From Bacillota bacterium (GTDB lineage Bacteria; Bacillota; Sulfobacillia; JAJYWN01; JAJZPE01): a stretch of DNA of 64,000 nt. The notes beneath the pieces are model-generated. The model was given only the letters and a program-made list of their open reading frames with translations, had not been told where the DNA came from and ran no database searches. Positions within the stretch are counted from its first letter, which is position 1, and each line of letters opens with the position of its first letter. The stretch spans positions 42,465-106,464 of the forward strand of contig JAJYMC010000041.1 of NCBI GenBank assembly GCA_021787335.1, read 5' to 3'. Positions 45,557 through 52,760 of the stretch are shown here, in pieces. Position numbers and translations under genes: made by a program.

Positions 45557-46226
45557 GGTGTTTGACACGTCTCGGGAGGGAAGAGCCATCGAAGGTTTCC
45601 TCGGCACCATCATCGGCGAAGTCGCCCGTTATGGATACCTCGCCATCATCGCCGGCATGCTGGTCGAGAACGCGGGGTTGCCCATCCCCAGCGAGCCCAT
45701 GCTCCTGTTCGTCGGCTACCTGGTCCACATCGACGTCCTCAACTTCTATGGGGCCGTGGGCGCGGCGGTCGGCGGCAGCGTGGCCGGCGCGCTGCTGATG
45801 TACTGGCTGGGCGCGGCCGGCGGCCGCACCTTCCTCCTCAAGTATGGACGCTACATCCACCTGACCCCGGAGGCCCTTGACCGTTCCGAGGCGTGGTTCG
45901 CCCGCTTCGGCCGGGGAGCCGTCAGCGGGGCCAGGATCGTGCCCATCATTCGGACCTGGGTCTCCCTGCCGGCCGGCATCGCCCGCATGCCCCTCCCCCA
46001 GTTCGTCGGCTTCACCACCCTGGGCGTCCTGCCGTGGTGCATCGCCCTGGTCTCCGCCGGCATCGGTCTCGGCGCCGGCTGGCAGACCTTCGAGCTGCGC
46101 CTGTGGTCCTGGGATGTCCTGTTCGTGGTCCTGCCGGCCCTGGCCGTCGTCGGCCTGGTGACCTGGCTGTGGCTTCGGGCCAGGCGGTTGAGCCGGGCGA
46201 AAGTGACGCAGCAAGGTCAGCAGTAG
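45555..46226 (+). CDS. DedA-family membrane protein
   Basis: About 212-223 aa, polytopic membrane protein of the DedA/SNARE-associated group, implicated in membrane homeostasis and lipid flipping. Landmarks: ENAGLPIPSEPMLLFVGYL near 40, GSVAGALLMYWLGAAGGRTF, and the C-terminal signature FARFGRGAVSGARIVPIIRTWVSLPAGIARMP. The nearest canonical start ATG 45555 overlaps the likely -10 box and lacks a binding site. GGGAGGG at 45574 lies 7 nt before an ATC at 45588, which matches the usual N-terminus (EGFLGTIIGEVARYGYLA), so translation may begin at ATC. A terminator follows. Confidence 0.9.
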   Translation: MVFDTSREGRAIEGFLGTIIGEVARYGYLAIIAGMLVENAGLPIPSEPMLLFVGYLVHIDVLNFYGAVGAAVGGSVAGALLMYWLGAAGGRTFLLKYGRYIHLTPEALDRSEAWFARFGRGAVSGARIVPIIRTWVSLPAGIARMPLPQFVGFTTLGVLPWCIALVSAGIGLGAGWQTFELRLWSWDVLFVVLPALAVVGLVTWLWLRARRLSRAKVTQQGQQ

Positions 46227-46247
46227 CAAAAGGGGAATCTGGTCGGG

Positions 46248-46274
46248 GGCTCCGCCAAGGGTGGGGCCCTTTTC
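46248..46274 (+). terminator. Terminator of dedA
   Basis: GGGCTCCGCC / GGTGGGGCCC stem with two G-U pairs and an AAG loop, followed by TTTTCG. It lies about 20 nt after the dedA stop. Confidence 0.7.
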
Positions 46275-46333
46275 GTGTACGTTCCCCCGTGTGACGCGTC
46301 CCCGCCACGGCCGGGCCCTCTCGCCGGACACAG

Positions 46334-46367
46334 AAAAACCAGGCGGACCTGCGACTGGTCCGCCTGG
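46334..46367 (-). terminator. Terminator of a minus-strand transcript (candidate ncRNA)
   Basis: Minus strand: CCAGGCGGACC, 7-nt loop, GGTCCGCCTGG, then five T (46338-46334). A perfect 11-bp stem with a T tract, but no minus-strand gene ends near it. It fits the 3' end of the transcript starting at the promoter at 46787-46815. Confidence 0.8.
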
Positions 46368-46780
46368 ATTGGCCCGCTACTGCCACTTTCAATCGTTGAA
46401 GATGTGGGGGCGAAGGTTGCGATGGCGTTGGGAGGGGTGTAAGGACATCGTGGAGGGCGAAGAAAGAACGGTAGTTGCAGCTGATGATCGTGTGTAGATG
46501 GCTCGAATGGTCGCCGTATGGTGGTGTGAGTGAGGAGACTGGCGAGGGCGAAGGTGCGAAGACGGCTGCGGCGTGTGGATGACAGTAGGGAGGTTGGGAT
46601 TGGAGGGCTAAGATAGCGGGCGGGAAGCTGACGCTATGGTGGCGGTCGGGGTCCGCCTGGCACATCCTTTGATACGCCCCGAACCAGGTCCGGGTTTCGT
46701 CGCTGGGGATATCAACAGTTAAGTATTTCTTAACTCAGACCTGCTCGACGGTGATGATGGGATTTAGTTCCCGTCTTCAC
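46334..46780 (-). ncRNA. Candidate novel non-coding RNA, about 445 nt, C-rich
   Basis: Bounded by a perfect TTGACA-N17-TATAAT promoter and an intrinsic terminator on the minus strand, with no convincing gene between. The RNA would be strikingly G-poor and C/U-rich in its central 240 nt (about 46400-46640), with repeated CCCUCC/CCUCCC-type motifs that are complementary to Shine-Dalgarno sequences. Near the 5' end is the hairpin AGTTAAG-AAATA-CTTAACT. It does not match RNase P, tmRNA, 6S or SRP RNA as I know them. An open frame from 46665 has no binding site and reads through the terminator, so coding is unlikely. Confidence 0.55.
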
Positions 46781-46786
46781 AACTGA

Positions 46787-46815
46787 ATTATAAGGCCGTC
46801 CCCGAGCCCTGTCAA
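46787..46815 (-). promoter_or_regulatory. Perfect sigma-A promoter firing away from the xre gene
   Basis: Minus strand TTGACA (46815-46810), 17-bp spacer, TATAAT (46792-46787). Both hexamers and the spacing are ideal, although no protein gene lies downstream until a terminator 420 nt away. Confidence 0.88.
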
Positions 46816-46963
46816 CACCTAAAACGCCAGCTTTACTGGGTTTTCCCCGACAATATGACCGGCCCAATTTCGCCAGTCAAAACGATCTAAGTCTAGCTTG
46901 GCGAATGGACCGGCGTCTCCCCTGAACGTTATGACATTCTTATGGCATACGGTCACGTTTTTG

Positions 46964-46992
46964 TTGACATTGTCAGGCCACTGGGATATCAT
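46964..46992 (+). promoter_or_regulatory. Promoter and operator-like palindrome of the xre-PIN module
   Basis: TTGACA (46964-46969), 17-bp spacer, TATCAT (46987-46992). The palindrome TGACA-T-TGTCA (46965-46975) overlaps the -35 box, a natural site for autorepression by the Xre protein encoded next. Confidence 0.8.
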
Positions 46993-47044
46993 GGGAGTTG
47001 GCAAATGCCCGGCCGCAACGGGTGTTCCAGGAGGTGTTCTTGGG

Positions 47045-48226
47045 GTGGGCGAAGGGATCGACGGCCTCGACCCCCAGGGAGTCGGGATCAGGCTTCGGGA
47101 AGCCAGGAAGGCCCGGCGGCTCACCCAGGGGCAAGCGGCTAGGAGCCTGGGGGTGGCCAGGACCACGTTGACGGCCATCGAGAAAGGGCAACGGCCGATA
47201 CGACCTGATGAACTTATCAAGCTGTCCGACCTTTACGGCCGGCAGGTGAGCTATTTCCTGCGAGCGACCCCCGGGACCGGATCCGTCCGGGCCCAGTTAT
47301 CGGCCATCCCCGCGGCCAGTCTGGCACCCGAGGCGACCGATGAGTTCAGCAAGCTTTGCGACGACTACGCCTTCCTCGAAGGAGTCAACGGTGTCCATTC
47401 CACTCCGAAGGTTCAGACCTACGAGGTCACGCACCTTCCCCCCGACCGGGCCGGCGAGCTTTTGGCCGCGGCGGAGCGCAGCCGACTCGTCTTGGGCGAC
47501 GGGCCAGTCCCAGACCTCAGGCTGCTCCTCGAAGAGGGCGGCGGCCTTCGCGTCTTCTACCTCGACCTGCCCAGCGGCGTCTCGGCCCTCTACGCCTATA
47601 CCTCCGCGCACGGCGGCTGCCTGGCGGTAGCCCGTGACCAGCCTTTGGAGGTCACTCGATGGGATCTCGCCTTCGAGTACGGCCGCTTCCTGATGGATCG
47701 GTACAAGGCCCACGTCCTGACCGCGCGGGAACGTCAAGGTGCCTCATGGGCCGACCGGGCCGCCGCGAGCTTCGCCGGCTCTTTCCTGCTGCCCGCCGAA
47801 GCCATCAGCCATCGGCTCGACCTAATCTACCGGGTTGGCGAGGCCGGTTTGTCCCCGGCGGACGTCCTGGCCATGGCCGCCGACTTCGGAGTGTCCTTGA
47901 AAACCGCCGTCTCCCGGCTTGAGGAGCTGCGGCGGCTCCCCAGAGGTGCCTGGGCCGACATTGACCGTGCCGGCCTTCGGGGGAGCGAGGCCCCAGCCGT
48001 GTTTGGCACGTCCGCGGTCACCGGGCGAGAGGAGAAACTCCCCCGGCGATACCTGCTCTTGGCAATGAAGGCCTATGCTCAGGCGCGGATATCCGAGGGG
48101 CAACTCGCCGAAGTCCTCGGGACGGACCGCCTGGGGGCCCGGGACAGGGTCAGGGCGCTCCTTCAGGATACCGGCGTGGACAGTCTGGACAAGCTCGTCG
48201 AACCATTCCGTAAGGGAAAGCGATGA
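47045..48226 (+). CDS. Xre-family regulator with degenerate ImmA/IrrE peptidase domain
   Basis: A 393-aa protein. An N-terminal Cro/CI helix-turn-helix (about 10-65; LREARKARRLTQGQAARSLGVARTTLTAIEKGQRPI) is joined to a COG2856-like domain (about 110-300). The zinc motif HExxH of true IrrE peptidases is replaced by FEYGRF in RWDLAFEYGRFLMDRYKA, so it is probably not a protease; SFAGSFLLPAEAI is the usual following segment. GTG 47045 is chosen since AGGAGG lies 10 nt upstream and downstream of the mapped promoter. Overlaps the PIN gene by ATGA; likely the antitoxin/regulator of a toxin-antitoxin pair. Confidence 0.85.
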   Translation: MGEGIDGLDPQGVGIRLREARKARRLTQGQAARSLGVARTTLTAIEKGQRPIRPDELIKLSDLYGRQVSYFLRATPGTGSVRAQLSAIPAASLAPEATDEFSKLCDDYAFLEGVNGVHSTPKVQTYEVTHLPPDRAGELLAAAERSRLVLGDGPVPDLRLLLEEGGGLRVFYLDLPSGVSALYAYTSAHGGCLAVARDQPLEVTRWDLAFEYGRFLMDRYKAHVLTARERQGASWADRAAASFAGSFLLPAEAISHRLDLIYRVGEAGLSPADVLAMAADFGVSLKTAVSRLEELRRLPRGAWADIDRAGLRGSEAPAVFGTSAVTGREEKLPRRYLLLAMKAYAQARISEGQLAEVLGTDRLGARDRVRALLQDTGVDSLDKLVEPFRKGKR

Positions 48227-48858
48227 GCAGGACGGCCAGGCTGCCCGCCGAGGTCGTCATCGACGCCTGCAGTCTCATCAACCTGTACGCCGTGGACGGT
48301 TCATTCGCGGCCCTCCACGCCTTGGGGATGACGTTTCTCGTCCCTCCGCAGGTGAGCAAGGAAGCGCTCTACATCCACGCCGACGGGGCGGACCGGAAGT
48401 CGGCTGGCGCGAGCCCGATGGACAGAGTCCCGGTTGACCTGTGCAAGCCCATTTCCTCGGGCCATCTCTCTGTGGTCCAACTGACAGAGCAAGAGCTGGC
48501 CCGCTTCGTCGGGTTTGCGCGTCTGGTTGGCGACGGAGAAGCGGCGGCCTGCGCGGTGGCTCTGGCTCGCCGGTTGACCATCCTCACCGATGACCGCGCC
48601 GCGGGCCGCCTCGTCACCGGCCACGGTGGGACTCTCATTGATACGCCGGCCTTGCTGAAGTGGTGGTTCCGAGCCGCGGGCGTCGACGGCGTCCGGGCGC
48701 GTCAGGTGCTCACGGCCATCACCGAGCGCGCCTCCTACGCACCCGCATCGGGTCACCCCCTGAGAAAATGGTGGGAGGCGGTGAGGGCGGGGGATAAAGC
48801 CTCGAGCACAGCTCAGACTGGCCTTCGAGGAGGCACATTTCCAGGTCCTTCAATCTGA
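48223..48858 (+). CDS. PIN-like domain protein (putative toxin)
   Basis: A 211-aa protein with PIN acidic residues in order: VVIDACSLINLYA (first Asp) near 11, GDGEAAACAVAL (Asp/Glu) near 102 and LTILTDDRAAGRL (Asp pair) near 116. PIN domains are Mg-dependent ribonucleases. Its ATG overlaps the Xre/IrrE-like gene, the layout of a type II toxin-antitoxin module with antitoxin first. The C-terminal 70 residues have no recognised homology. A terminator follows. Confidence 0.82.
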   Translation: MSRTARLPAEVVIDACSLINLYAVDGSFAALHALGMTFLVPPQVSKEALYIHADGADRKSAGASPMDRVPVDLCKPISSGHLSVVQLTEQELARFVGFARLVGDGEAAACAVALARRLTILTDDRAAGRLVTGHGGTLIDTPALLKWWFRAAGVDGVRARQVLTAITERASYAPASGHPLRKWWEAVRAGDKASSTAQTGLRGGTFPGPSI

Positions 48859-48884
48859 TGTTTATGGCCGTAACCTTGTTAATG

Positions 48885-48925
48885 AATCAAGCGAGCCAGC
48901 CATCGCGGCCGGCTCGCTTGATTTT
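48885..48925. terminator. Bidirectional terminator between the PIN and sucD genes
   Basis: Perfect 13-bp stem AATCAAGCGAGCC / GGCTCGCTTGATT with a 13-nt loop, followed by TT on plus and preceded by AT-rich sequence. It separates the convergent PIN and sucD genes. Confidence 0.82.
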
Positions 48926-48936
48926 ACCCGGGGTTC

Positions 48937-49893
48937 CTATTCACGCGAGCGCTTTTTCCGCCCGCCACTCGCCCCATTCCCATTCCCGTTCTTGGCCGCG
49001 GCGGTCTCGCCGCCGCCGGGCTTGGACGCCGCCAGGCGGGCCTTCAACAGCTCCGGCACCTGCCACGGCAGTTCGGCGACGGCCGCTCCGCCGGCCTCGA
49101 GGGCCTTGACCTTCGACTCGAAGGTCCCGCGGCCGCGCTCGATGATGGCGCCGGCGTGGCCCATCCGCTTGCCGGGAGGGGCGGCCTTGCCCGCCAGGTA
49201 GGCGACGACGGGCTTGGTCATGCCCTTGATGTACTCGGCCGCCTCTTCCTCGGCCCGGCCGCCGATCTCGCCGATGAGGACGACGGCCTCGGTGTCCGGG
49301 TCGGCCTGGAACTTCTTCAGGACGTTGATGAAGGACAGCCCGACGACGCGGTCACCGCCCATGCCGACGACGGTCGACTGGCCCAGGCCGGCCTCGGTCA
49401 GGCTGTTGGCGATCTCGTAGCTGAGGGTCCCGCTGCGGGCGACGACCCCGACCCTCCCCGGGGTGTAGATTTGGTTCGGCATGATGCCGATCTTGCACTT
49501 CCCCGGCGAGATGATGCCGAAGGTGTTGGGGCCGATGACGACGGCCTCGTGGGCCCGGGCGAAGGCCATGATCTCCATGGCGTCCTGGACCGGGATGCCC
49601 TCGGTGATGGCGACGACGGTCTTGATCCCATTGTCGATGGCGTCGAAGATGGTGTCCTTGGCGGCCGCCGCCGGGACGAAGATGATCGAGGCGTTGGCGC
49701 CGCGGGCCGAGACGGCCTCTTCAACCGTGTCGTAGACCGGGACGCCCTCGACCTCCTGGCCGCCCTTGCCGGGCGAGGTGCCGGCCACCACGCGGGTGCC
49801 GTAGGCCAGCATCTGCTTGGCGTGGAAGGCGCCCTGGTTGCCGGTGATCCCCTGGACCAGGACCTTGGTCTTTTCGTCGATGTAGATAGCCAT
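48937..49893 (-). CDS. sucD: Succinyl-CoA ligase (ADP/GDP-forming) alpha subunit
   Basis: 318 aa. CoA-binding start ([25 protein letters not shown]), NPIIVGP-type loop [19 protein letters not shown], and the phospho-histidine motif GHAGAII near 250 are present. It makes ATP or GTP from succinyl-CoA in the TCA cycle. The C-terminal tail is Gly/Asn/Lys/Arg-rich. Directly abuts sucC. Confidence 0.96.
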   Translation of the reverse strand: MAIYIDEKTKVLVQGITGNQGAFHAKQMLAYGTRVVAGTSPGKGGQEVEGVPVYDTVEEAVSARGANASIIFVPAAAAKDTIFDAIDNGIKTVVAITEGIPVQDAMEIMAFARAHEAVVIGPNTFGIISPGKCKIGIMPNQIYTPGRVGVVARSGTLSYEIANSLTEAGLGQSTVVGMGGDRVVGLSFINVLKKFQADPDTEAVVLIGEIGGRAEEEAAEYIKGMTKPVVAYLAGKAAPPGKRMGHAGAIIERGRGTFESKVKALEAGGAAVAELPWQVPELLKARLAASKPGGGETAAAKNGNGNGASGGRKKRSRE

Positions 49894-51036
49894 CTACTTC
49901 GCCCCCCCGGCCGCGGCCACGACCTTGGCGGCCGCTTCGTCCAAGGACCGATACGCGCTGATGCCCGCTTCCTTCAGCAGCCGCACGCCCTCGGCCTCGT
50001 TGGTCCCGACCAGGCGGACGACCAGGGGCACCGGGATGCCGCGGCTGTTCTTGACCGAGAGGATGGCCTTGGCCACCTCGTCGCAGCGGGTGATGCCGCC
50101 AAAGATATTTATCAACATAGCCGTGGGCTTGGTCGACAGAAGGACGTCGATGGCCTGCGCCATCGGCTCGGACGAGGCGCCGCCGCCGGCGTCGAGGAAG
50201 TTGGCCGGCCGGCCGCCGTAACGGCTGAGGATATCGAGGGTGGCCATGGCCATCCCGGCCCCGTTGGCCATCACCGCGATGTCCCCGTCCAGTTCGACGT
50301 AGGCCAGACCGATGGCCTTGACCCGCTTCTCGAGGGCGGTACCCTCGTCGGTCGTCGGCAGGTCCTTATGGCGGAAAAGGGCGTAGTCATCGACGTTCAA
50401 GCGCCCGTCGGCGGCGATGACCTCTTCCTGGCCGGGGCCCGCCCCGGCGGAGATGATGAGCGGGTTGATCTCGACCAGCTCGGCGTCGTAGGCCCGGAAG
50501 ATCTGGTAGAGCCGGACCATGATGTCGGCGACCTTCTTGGCCGGCGTCCCGGTCAGGCCCAGGCGCTGCACGGCCTCGCGGGCGGCGTACGGGTAGAGGC
50601 CCCAGGTGACGTCGACCGGCCGCTTGACGATGTCCTTCTCCGGGACTTCCTCGATGCTCATCCCGCCCGACGCCGAGGCGATCAGGAGGGGCTGCTTGGC
50701 GGCCGCGTCGACGGCCACGCCCACGTACAGCTCGTTCTCTATCTTCAGCTTCTTCTCGACCAGAAGGCGGTCGATCTTGAAGCCCTTGAGGTCGGCCCCG
50801 AACATCTCCTTGGCGACCGCCCTCGCCTGCTCCGGATTGTCGGCGAACTTGATGCCGCCGGCCTTGCCCCGGCCGCCGGCCAGGATCTGGGCCTTGATGG
50901 CCACCGGCGCGCCGACCTCCTTGGCCACGGCCGCCACCTCGTCCGGGTTCATCGCCACGCGCCCAGGCGGCGTGGGAATCCCGTTCTTGGCGAAGACCTC
51001 CTTGGCCAGGTGTTCGTACAGCTTCAACGTCATCAC
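49894..51036 (-). CDS. sucC: Succinyl-CoA ligase beta subunit
   Basis: 380 aa with the ATP-grasp domain (KLYEHLAKEVFAKNGIPTPPG, VAIKAQILAGGRGKAGGIKFAD) and the C-terminal CoA-ligase-type domain with the conserved MLINIFGGITRCDEVA and VVRLVGTNEAEG. It carries nucleotide and succinate sites and pairs with SucD. ATG 51036 has a GTAGGTG upstream. A minus-strand TATAAT (51087-51082) may be its -10; an IS200/IS605-type element begins within about 20 bp of it. Confidence 0.96.
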   Translation of the reverse strand: MMTLKLYEHLAKEVFAKNGIPTPPGRVAMNPDEVAAVAKEVGAPVAIKAQILAGGRGKAGGIKFADNPEQARAVAKEMFGADLKGFKIDRLLVEKKLKIENELYVGVAVDAAAKQPLLIASASGGMSIEEVPEKDIVKRPVDVTWGLYPYAAREAVQRLGLTGTPAKKVADIMVRLYQIFRAYDAELVEINPLIISAGAGPGQEEVIAADGRLNVDDYALFRHKDLPTTDEGTALEKRVKAIGLAYVELDGDIAVMANGAGMAMATLDILSRYGGRPANFLDAGGGASSEPMAQAIDVLLSTKPTAMLINIFGGITRCDEVAKAILSVKNSRGIPVPLVVRLVGTNEAEGVRLLKEAGISAYRSLDEAAAKVVAAAGGAK

Positions 51037-51134
51037 CTACTATGGCGTAGTCTCGCTGCGGGTCGGTCTTGCACGCCTATTATTATAATACACCACGGCC
51101 AAAACCGCGGAGTTTATTCCGGGGATAAAGCCGA

Positions 51135-51163
51135 TTGTATGTTCGGGTTACACAGAGTATACT
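51135..51163 (+). promoter_or_regulatory. Promoter at the left end of IS copy 1
   Basis: TTGTAT (51135-51140), 17-bp spacer starting GTTCGGGT, TATACT (51158-51163). The same layout is kept in copy 2. Confidence 0.7.
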
Positions 51164-51231
51164 AGAATTGTAAGCCCTGCGACATCAAGATCGTCCATCA
51201 GTAGTACGGGGCGATAAGGTGGTGAGCAGAG

Positions 51232-52326
51232 CTGCAAAGAGCATACCGGTTCCGGTTCTACCCCACCCCTGAGCAGGCTGAACTGCTGGCCAAGACCTTC
51301 GGTTGCGTCCGGTGGGTTTACAACAAGGCACTCGCGAATCGGAAACGTCTCTACGAGGAGACGAGGAAAGGCAGCACGTACAATCAGGACGCCAAACTGC
51401 TCACCGAATGGAAGAGGGAGACCCCCTGGCTAAACGAAGTCTCCGCGGTGCCGCTACAACAGTCCTTGCGCCACCTTCAGACCGCCTATGCTGCGTTCTA
51501 TTCGAAGTGGGCCGAGAAGCCGAAGTTCAAGAGCAGGAAAGACAGGCAGTCCGCTTCCTTCATGAGGAACGCTTTTCGCTGGGACGGCAAGGAGCTGCGA
51601 CTTGCGAAGGTGGAGAAGCCCCTGTCGATCCGGTGGAGTCGCCGGTTCAAGGGCGACCCCTCCTCGGTCACGGTGACCTTGGACCAGGCGGGGAGATACC
51701 ACATCTCCATACTGGTGGACGAGGAGGTCAAGCCTCTTCCTCCCGTCGAGCGGACGGTGGGCATCGATCTTGGTTTGATGCACACTATCATCCCCAGCCA
51801 CGGAGAACCCGTGGACAACCCGCGCTACTTCGAGCGCGACGAACATGAGCTTGCTATAGCCCAGAGAAAGCTTGCCCGAAAGCGGAAGGGCTCCAAGAAC
51901 CGGGAGAAAGCGCGATTGAAGGTAGCCCGGATTCATGCGAGGATCGCTGACCGGCGTAAGGACTGGCTTCACAAACTGACGACCCGGCTCATCCGCGAAA
52001 ACCAAGTGGTGTGCGCGGAGTCGCTGGCGGTGAAGGCCATGGTCCGTAACCGCGCGCTGGCGAAGGCGATCCACGACGTGGGATGGGGCGAACTCATCCG
52101 GCAGCTATCCTACAAGGCGAAGTGGTACGGCAGGACGCTGGTGGAAATCGACCAGTGGTTCCCGTCGAGCAAGCTCTGCCATACCTGCGGTCACAGGATG
52201 GACCGGATGCCTCTCTCCGTCCGCCGGTGGACCTGCCCCAAATGCGGCGCGGTCCACGACCGGGACCAAAACGCTGCCCGGAACATCGAGTCTGAGGGGC
52301 TCCGGCTCCTGAAAGTTTCAGCCTGA
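51232..52326 (+). CDS. tnpB: TnpB RNA-guided nuclease (IS605 OrfB), apparently intact
   Basis: 364 aa if started at CTG 51232 (TTG in copy 2), preceded by AAGGTGGTGAG; this start restores the family N-terminus LQRAYRFRFYPTPEQ, whereas the first GTG in frame (51448) would remove about 70 residues. RuvC-like catalytic residues are complete: Asp in VGIDLGLMHTI, Glu in VVCAESLAVKAM, Asp in HDRDQNAARN; the zinc finger is CHTCG...CPKCG. TnpB cuts DNA at targets set by an omega RNA made from the element's right end. No partner TnpA lies in this copy. Confidence 0.9.
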   Translation: MQRAYRFRFYPTPEQAELLAKTFGCVRWVYNKALANRKRLYEETRKGSTYNQDAKLLTEWKRETPWLNEVSAVPLQQSLRHLQTAYAAFYSKWAEKPKFKSRKDRQSASFMRNAFRWDGKELRLAKVEKPLSIRWSRRFKGDPSSVTVTLDQAGRYHISILVDEEVKPLPPVERTVGIDLGLMHTIIPSHGEPVDNPRYFERDEHELAIAQRKLARKRKGSKNREKARLKVARIHARIADRRKDWLHKLTTRLIRENQVVCAESLAVKAMVRNRALAKAIHDVGWGELIRQLSYKAKWYGRTLVEIDQWFPSSKLCHTCGHRMDRMPLSVRRWTCPKCGAVHDRDQNAARNIESEGLRLLKVSA

Positions 52327-52478
52327 GAGACCCTGCACCGCGGGACACGCGGGAAGCGCCTGTGGAGCCCCGGTAAGACCAAAGCCCGTTTTGGCGGGCA
52401 CGGCGCGGGACGACGAAGCAGGAACCGGAAAGCGCGAGCTTTCGGGAATTCCTGGACTCAATCCGGGGAGGATGTCAA
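52327..52478 (+). ncRNA. Predicted omega RNA (reRNA) scaffold region of IS copy 1
   Basis: Sequence from the tnpB stop to the element's right end. By analogy with characterised TnpB systems the scaffold covers the 3' end of tnpB and this region, ending at ...GGGGAGGATGTCAA, and the guide is the flanking DNA starting CGGCTATCGATGG at 52479. The 5' limit is unknown and may lie inside tnpB. Confidence 0.5.
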
Positions 52479-52760
52479 CGGCTATCGATGGTAGAACTAG
52501 TCTGAGGCTGTCAGCAGAGCCGAGTTACAGGCCGGCGGCTACGTGACTCTGACCTTTGGTCGATAGGCCCAGCATAGCACGTGGGCCAAGATACAGAAAA
52601 TAGCGAACTCAGCATGGCGGGGCCTCTGTCGGGCCCCGCTCAATGGTTTCGACCGCCCGAGCGTCACCGCGGATGCCCTCGTCCAAGCTGTGGAACGGGT
52701 TCGCCCCAGCGAGGCAGGCCGCGCCGGGGCGAACCTTGTGGACTCTTGAGAGCCGGGGCC
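52479..52760. other. Intergenic region with two hairpins downstream of malic enzyme
   Basis: No gene. Inverted repeats GCGGGGCC/GGCCCCGC (52617-52639) and GGTTCGCCCC/GGGGCGAACC (52698-52735) lie downstream of the minus-strand malic enzyme stop. Neither has a T tract. They may be processing or termination structures. Confidence 0.5.

Larger units (their letters stand above)
51090..52478 (+). mobile_element. IS200/IS605-type element, copy 1 (tnpB only)
   Basis: The left end shares sequence with the copy at 63.4 kb: AACCGCGGAGTTTATTCC then the subterminal hairpin TTTATTCC/GGGGATAAA (51113-51129), the transposon promoter and tnpB. The tnpA gene is missing except perhaps about 40 nt of its 3' end. 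The right end shows the hairpin CCTGGA-CTCAA-TCCGGG followed by GAGGATGTCAA (to 52478), the usual end of the omega RNA scaffold in this family. Confidence 0.75.

Noticed and set aside
46012..46665. 217-codon minus-strand frame between dedA and xre
   Set aside because: No binding site, low-complexity Pro/Ser/His/Arg composition, reads through a strong terminator and into dedA antisense.
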